Source: an uncultured bacterium
GTDB taxonomy: Bacteria; Verrucomicrobiota; Kiritimatiellia; RFP12; UBA1067
Direction: 5' to 3'
NCBI GenBank assembly: GCA_902799955.1
Contig: CADCCQ010000016.1
Span: forward strand, 23,159-87,158
DNA length: 64,000 nucleotides
Under the pieces are notes generated by a model. The model saw only the letters and a list, made by a program, of their open reading frames with translations, had not been told where the DNA came from and did not search any database. The translations under genes were made by a program, and so were the position numbers. Every line of letters begins with the position of its first letter. The first letter of the stretch is position 1. Shown in pieces: positions 61,083 through 64,000 of the stretch.

Positions 61083-61361
61083 TCAAAAATGCTTCCGAAG
61101 GTCTTCGGCGGAAACGCCCTTGAGGAGGATGCGCTTAGTCTTGGACGTCTCGCCGGACTTGAACACGACGCGGGATTTCGGTATCGAAAACTCATCCGCG
61201 AGGACCTCTATGACCTCCTTGTTCGCCTTGCCGTCAACCGGCGCGGACTTCACCCTGACCTTGACGACGTCGCCCTCCGCCAGCTCGACGCCCGGCCTTG
61301 AAGACCGGGGCTGCGCCCTGACGTTCAGAACCACGCCTTCGCTAGTTTCCACGTAGTACAT
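61083..61361 (-). CDS. DUF167 (YggU-family) protein
   Basis: The protein has 92 residues from MYYVETSEGVVLNVRAQPRS. The conserved core is VKVRVKSAPVDGKANKEVIE with VFKSGETSKTKRILLKG. The frame is open to 61418, but GGAGGGGAG eight bases before 61361 sets the start, two bases after the rluB stop. The biochemical role of the family is unknown. Confidence 0.85.
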   Translation of the reverse strand: MYYVETSEGVVLNVRAQPRSSRPGVELAEGDVVKVRVKSAPVDGKANKEVIEVLADEFSIPKSRVVFKSGETSKTKRILLKGVSAEDLRKHF

Positions 61362-61363
61362 AT

Positions 61364-62098
61364 TCAGACTCCCCTCCCGTCCAGCAACGCCAGCTCGCCC
61401 GGCGTCAAGTCCCTCCACTGCCCCGGCGCCAGGTCGTCAGGCAGACGCAGAGCGCCTATCGCAACGCGGCGGAGCGAGACGACGACGAGATGCGCGGCGG
61501 AGCACATGTAGCGAATCTGGCGCTTGCGCCCCTCGCGGAGCCTGAACTCAAGCGTCGTGACGTTGGCCTGCGGCCCGGAGACGACGCGCACCGGCACCGG
61601 GCGCGTGACATACCCGTCGGGCATCCGGACAGGCCCGCGAAGCGTCGCGAGCTTCTCCTCGTTCCACCTCCCCGCGGCCCTGACGATGTAAGTCTTCTCG
61701 TGCTCGTGGCGCGGATGCGTGAGGCGGAGCGTGAGGTCGCCGTCGTTGGACAGGAGGAGAAGGCCTTCGCTGTCCTTGTCGAGCCGCCCGACCGGGACAA
61801 GCCTCTCGGGAACCGCGCCGCGGATCATGTCCGCGACTGTGCGCCCGCCGAACGGGTCGCTCATGGAGCTAAGCACCCCTACCGGCTTGTTCATCATTAT
61901 GGTACGGCATTTCTCACGCGACGGCAGAGGCTCTCCGTCGACGAGTATCCTCGCGGAATCGGGATCAACCCGCTCGCCAGGCTCGGAGACGACGATGCCG
62001 TCGACCGTCACGCGGCCGGCCGATATGATCTCCGCCGCATGGCGACGCGACGCCACTCCGGCGTGCGCAAGTACGCATTGAAGACGCTCTTCGCTCAT
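61364..62098 (-). CDS. 16S/23S rRNA pseudouridine synthase (RsuA/RluB family)
   Basis: The protein has 244 residues. An N-terminal S4 RNA-binding domain (ERLQCVLAHAGVASRRHAAE) precedes the synthase domain with MMNKPVGVLSS, the catalytic Asp in VGRLDKDSEGLLLLSNDGDL, and REGRKRQIRYMCSA. It isomerises one uridine in rRNA. The exact site (RsuA, RluB, RluE or RluF type) cannot be told from sequence alone. RluB is the closest in layout. It heads the rluB-DUF167-nfo-panC run. Confidence 0.9.
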   Translation of the reverse strand: MSEERLQCVLAHAGVASRRHAAEIISAGRVTVDGIVVSEPGERVDPDSARILVDGEPLPSREKCRTIMMNKPVGVLSSMSDPFGGRTVADMIRGAVPERLVPVGRLDKDSEGLLLLSNDGDLTLRLTHPRHEHEKTYIVRAAGRWNEEKLATLRGPVRMPDGYVTRPVPVRVVSGPQANVTTLEFRLREGRKRQIRYMCSAAHLVVVSLRRVAIGALRLPDDLAPGQWRDLTPGELALLDGRGV

Positions 62099-62145
62099 TT
62101 CAGGCCCATCCCCGTATGTACAATTCGCAATTCATTCCAATCCCT

Positions 62146-64000
62146 TCATTTCCCAACCGTCCGTTCGGAGCAAAGGCCTTCGACACCGCGCATGACCTTG
62201 CGAAAGTTCTCCTGCGTGCGCGGCAATGTCGGCTTCAGCGATTCAAGCGGCTTCGCCTTGAGCGCAAGGCGTTCCGCCTCCGCACCTTCCGAGAGCTTCG
62301 CCGCGCGGTCGCCCGACGCCACGGCCTTCGCAAGCCGGTCCGCCATCTTTCGCGCATGGGGCGCGTACCAGTGCCGCGCCAGCTCGTACTGGTGGCTGCG
62401 GCAGTAGGGGCACGAAGCGTTCTCGAAAAGCGTCTTGGAGAAGTCTGGATTCTGAATCTTCTCCACCGCGTCAAGGCGCTGGTACGATTCCCACAGCGAG
62501 TAGTCGGTGTGGAGCGCGAGGAGATCGGCCATCAGGTCGCAGAGGTCGGCGATATTCTTCGCACGGGCGACAATATCCCCGTCCCCAACTTTACACTTTA
62601 CACTTTCAACTTTACACTTCCCCTTCCGCCACGCGGCGATGTCGCGGCAGAGCTCCATCGTGCGAAGTGCAATCAGGCGGTCAAGGACCATGCGCGCGAG
62701 GTCGATCGCGTCGCGGCGGACGAACTCGTCGCCCCACGGCGCATCCGACAGCAGCGCGAACACGGCGCAGGCCTCTTCGACGGGCTTCTTCCACGCGCGT
62801 ATCCGCTTTTCGCTCGCCTCGGCGTCAAACCCCTTCCCGACGATGAAACGCCCGTAGTTGCTGCCCCAGGCGCGGAGGTACGACGCCGGGATGGCGGCCT
62901 TCCACGCCGCCTTCATGCGTTCGGCGTAGTCGCCGTAGCGGCTTGCGCAGAATTCGTCCAGCACGTCGCCGTGCGGCACGGGCTTCGCGGACCAGGCGTT
63001 CGCGGTGAAGAAGCGGAGGCCGAGCGCGTCCGTGTGGCTCGATTCCGGCCACAGAATGTAGCCCTTGCAGAACGGGTCGTTCTGGACGATCTTCTGCCGC
63101 TCCTCGATGAGCGGGTAGTTGGCCCGGATGTCGAGGGCGTTCTCATAGGCGAGGAACATGGAGTAGGTGTAGGGGAAATGGCCGACGAGCCCCCATTTCG
63201 CGAACCAGTTCCCGCTTTTGTGCTCATGCGGGGCGAGGTCGCCTTCGTAGTCCCAGATGATGTCGCGCTTCGGGTCGAGGCGCGGCAGGAGCGCCTTCAC
63301 CTCGTCGGGATGCCACGTCAGGTAGAAGTCCCATCCCGCAAGCAGCACCTTGGCATCGGGGTAGTCCGTGTGCGCCTTGGCGAGAAACTTGTCGAGGGCG
63401 AGGATCTTCATGTCGAAGTTCTTCTTCTTGTCCTTGTAGCACCTGCGCTCGCCGAGGCCGATGGTGTGGAGGAGGCGCGGCTCCGGTGCACCCTGTCCGT
63501 AGCTCTCCACGGCGGTCTTCGTCATTTTCCAGTATTCGTCCACCCACTTGTCGTCGCGGATGTTCCACACCTGGGCGTTCGGCACTTGGTAGTTTTTGCC
63601 CTTGTTCGCGAGCGGGATGAAGTCGGGCTTCTTCTTCGCGAGGAAGTCCTCGGGCGTGCGCGAGTACCAGTGCGTCATCGTGCCGAAGTCCTCGGGCACC
63701 ATCAGCCCGCGCGCAAAGGCGTACTTCTGGAGGTTGTCGCGCAGTTTGCCCCGGTACTGGAGGCTCCAGAAGAGCGTGCGGTCGTCGTGGGCGACGCCGG
63801 TGCCGGGGAGTGGCTTCGCGGGATCGGGGTAGGCGCATGTGTCTGGGAACGTCCGCTGAAAGAGGTCGTCCTGCCCGATGCGGAGCATGAACGTGTTGAG
63901 GCGGCGCTTGAGGATCCAGTCGATCTCCTTCTTCCAGTCCTCGGGTCCCCAGTGCTCCGCCTGGAAGCGCGTAAGGCCGCGATGCGCGAAGTAGCGGATC
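62146..64000 (-). CDS. GH89-like (alpha-N-acetylglucosaminidase-type) hydrolase, 5' end beyond the window
   Basis: At least 618 codons are present. The frame stays open to the right edge (IRYFAHRGLTRFQAEHWGPE, then DWKKEIDWILKRRLNTFMLR), so the 63888 ATG is internal. The order of segments resembles GH89: WKKEIDWILKRRLN, NLQKYAFARGLMVPEDFGTM, a KVLLAGWDFYLTWHPDEVKA strand, and GYILWPESSHTDALGLRFFT. Conservation is only partial, so the family call is tentative. An in-frame CKVESVKCKV stretch (62588-62620) derives from the GTGTAAA repeat family. It probably acts on amino-sugar glycans. Confidence 0.6.
   Translation of the reverse strand, partial: IRYFAHRGLTRFQAEHWGPEDWKKEIDWILKRRLNTFMLRIGQDDLFQRTFPDTCAYPDPAKPLPGTGVAHDDRTLFWSLQYRGKLRDNLQKYAFARGLMVPEDFGTMTHWYSRTPEDFLAKKKPDFIPLANKGKNYQVPNAQVWNIRDDKWVDEYWKMTKTAVESYGQGAPEPRLLHTIGLGERRCYKDKKKNFDMKILALDKFLAKAHTDYPDAKVLLAGWDFYLTWHPDEVKALLPRLDPKRDIIWDYEGDLAPHEHKSGNWFAKWGLVGHFPYTYSMFLAYENALDIRANYPLIEERQKIVQNDPFCKGYILWPESSHTDALGLRFFTANAWSAKPVPHGDVLDEFCASRYGDYAERMKAAWKAAIPASYLRAWGSNYGRFIVGKGFDAEASEKRIRAWKKPVEEACAVFALLSDAPWGDEFVRRDAIDLARMVLDRLIALRTMELCRDIAAWRKGKCKVESVKCKVGDGDIVARAKNIADLCDLMADLLALHTDYSLWESYQRLDAVEKIQNPDFSKTLFENASCPYCRSHQYELARHWYAPHARKMADRLAKAVASGDRAAKLSEGAEAERLALKAKPLESLKPTLPRTQENFRKVMRGVEGLCSERTVGK
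62588..62620. repeat. TTTACACTTTACACTTTCAAC repeat inside the GH89-like gene
   Basis: This is the same low-complexity family as at 12885-12930 and 31009-31052, here translated in frame as KCKVESVKCKV between two helical segments. It has not disrupted the frame. Confidence 0.8.

Noticed and set aside
1..64000. tRNA or rRNA genes
   Set aside because: No cloverleaf with a TTCGAATC-like arm or rRNA-like stretch was noticed in the gaps between genes.

Overview
The window is GC-rich bacterial chromosome carrying about 38 protein genes, almost all on the minus strand; only a DEAH-box helicase lies on the plus strand. The mix of gene types points to an anaerobic, host- or plant-glycan-degrading member of the PVC superphylum, most likely Kiritimatiellota or a related Verrucomicrobiota/Lentisphaerota lineage. 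That mix is many secreted glycoside hydrolases, a very large secreted LamG-type protein, siroheme-dependent heme synthesis, an [FeFe]-hydrogenase maturase, and abundant short low-complexity repeats. The taxonomic call is inference, because no rRNA or marker gene is present.

Layout. 1-11032: a glycan-degradation block with a partial secreted protein, a GH106 remnant, a GH78 rhamnosidase-like enzyme with a discoidin domain, a GH2 enzyme, a GH13 enzyme, and a GH5-like plus alpha/beta-hydrolase pair that looks like one frameshifted fusion gene. 11033-11622: no gene, but a promoter and a repeat island bounded by 19-bp inverted repeats. 11623-23896: secreted proteins, including a 2786-residue LamG protein, a tail-collar-domain protein and a frameshifted beta-rich protein. 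24007-31009: HrpA-type helicase (+), cysteine synthase, HydE and a secreted esterase. 31052-36794: five unknown secreted proteins or lipoproteins, part of it visibly AT-richer. 36901-42098: a single-chain restriction-modification-type enzyme containing interspersed repeats, a CBM9-like lipoprotein and a Tat-exported phosphoesterase. 42121-48484: pheA, aroF, two unknown secreted proteins, and pdxT/pdxS for pyridoxal phosphate. 48658-51462: a LacZ-type GH2 enzyme. 51537-54835: heme synthesis from siroheme compressed into two overlapping genes, an AhbD-AhbA-AhbB triple fusion and AhbC. 54858-59255: a GH78 rhamnosidase fused to an M60 metallopeptidase. 59391-62098: panC, nfo, a DUF167 gene and rluB. 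62146-64000: a partial GH89-like enzyme.

How the genes fit together. The secreted enzymes would act on rhamnose-, galactose- and possibly amino-sugar-containing glycans or glycoproteins. Housekeeping genes sit in short, tightly overlapping operons, with ATGA start/stop overlaps at 4930, 29819, 53687 and 60212.

A recurring theme is short repeat sequence in intergenic leaders and also inside coding frames. It encodes an esterase N-terminus, a signal peptide, two insertions in the restriction-modification gene, a 26-residue repeat linker in the heme fusion enzyme, a hairpin in a lipoprotein, and a segment of the GH89-like enzyme. Other repeats include a 9-bp-periodic CTAG array, a 7-bp array and 18/48/66-bp tandem repeats. 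The strongest candidates for something new are the triple-fused heme enzyme, the rhamnosidase-M60 fusion, the giant-protein/collar cluster and this in-frame repeat population.
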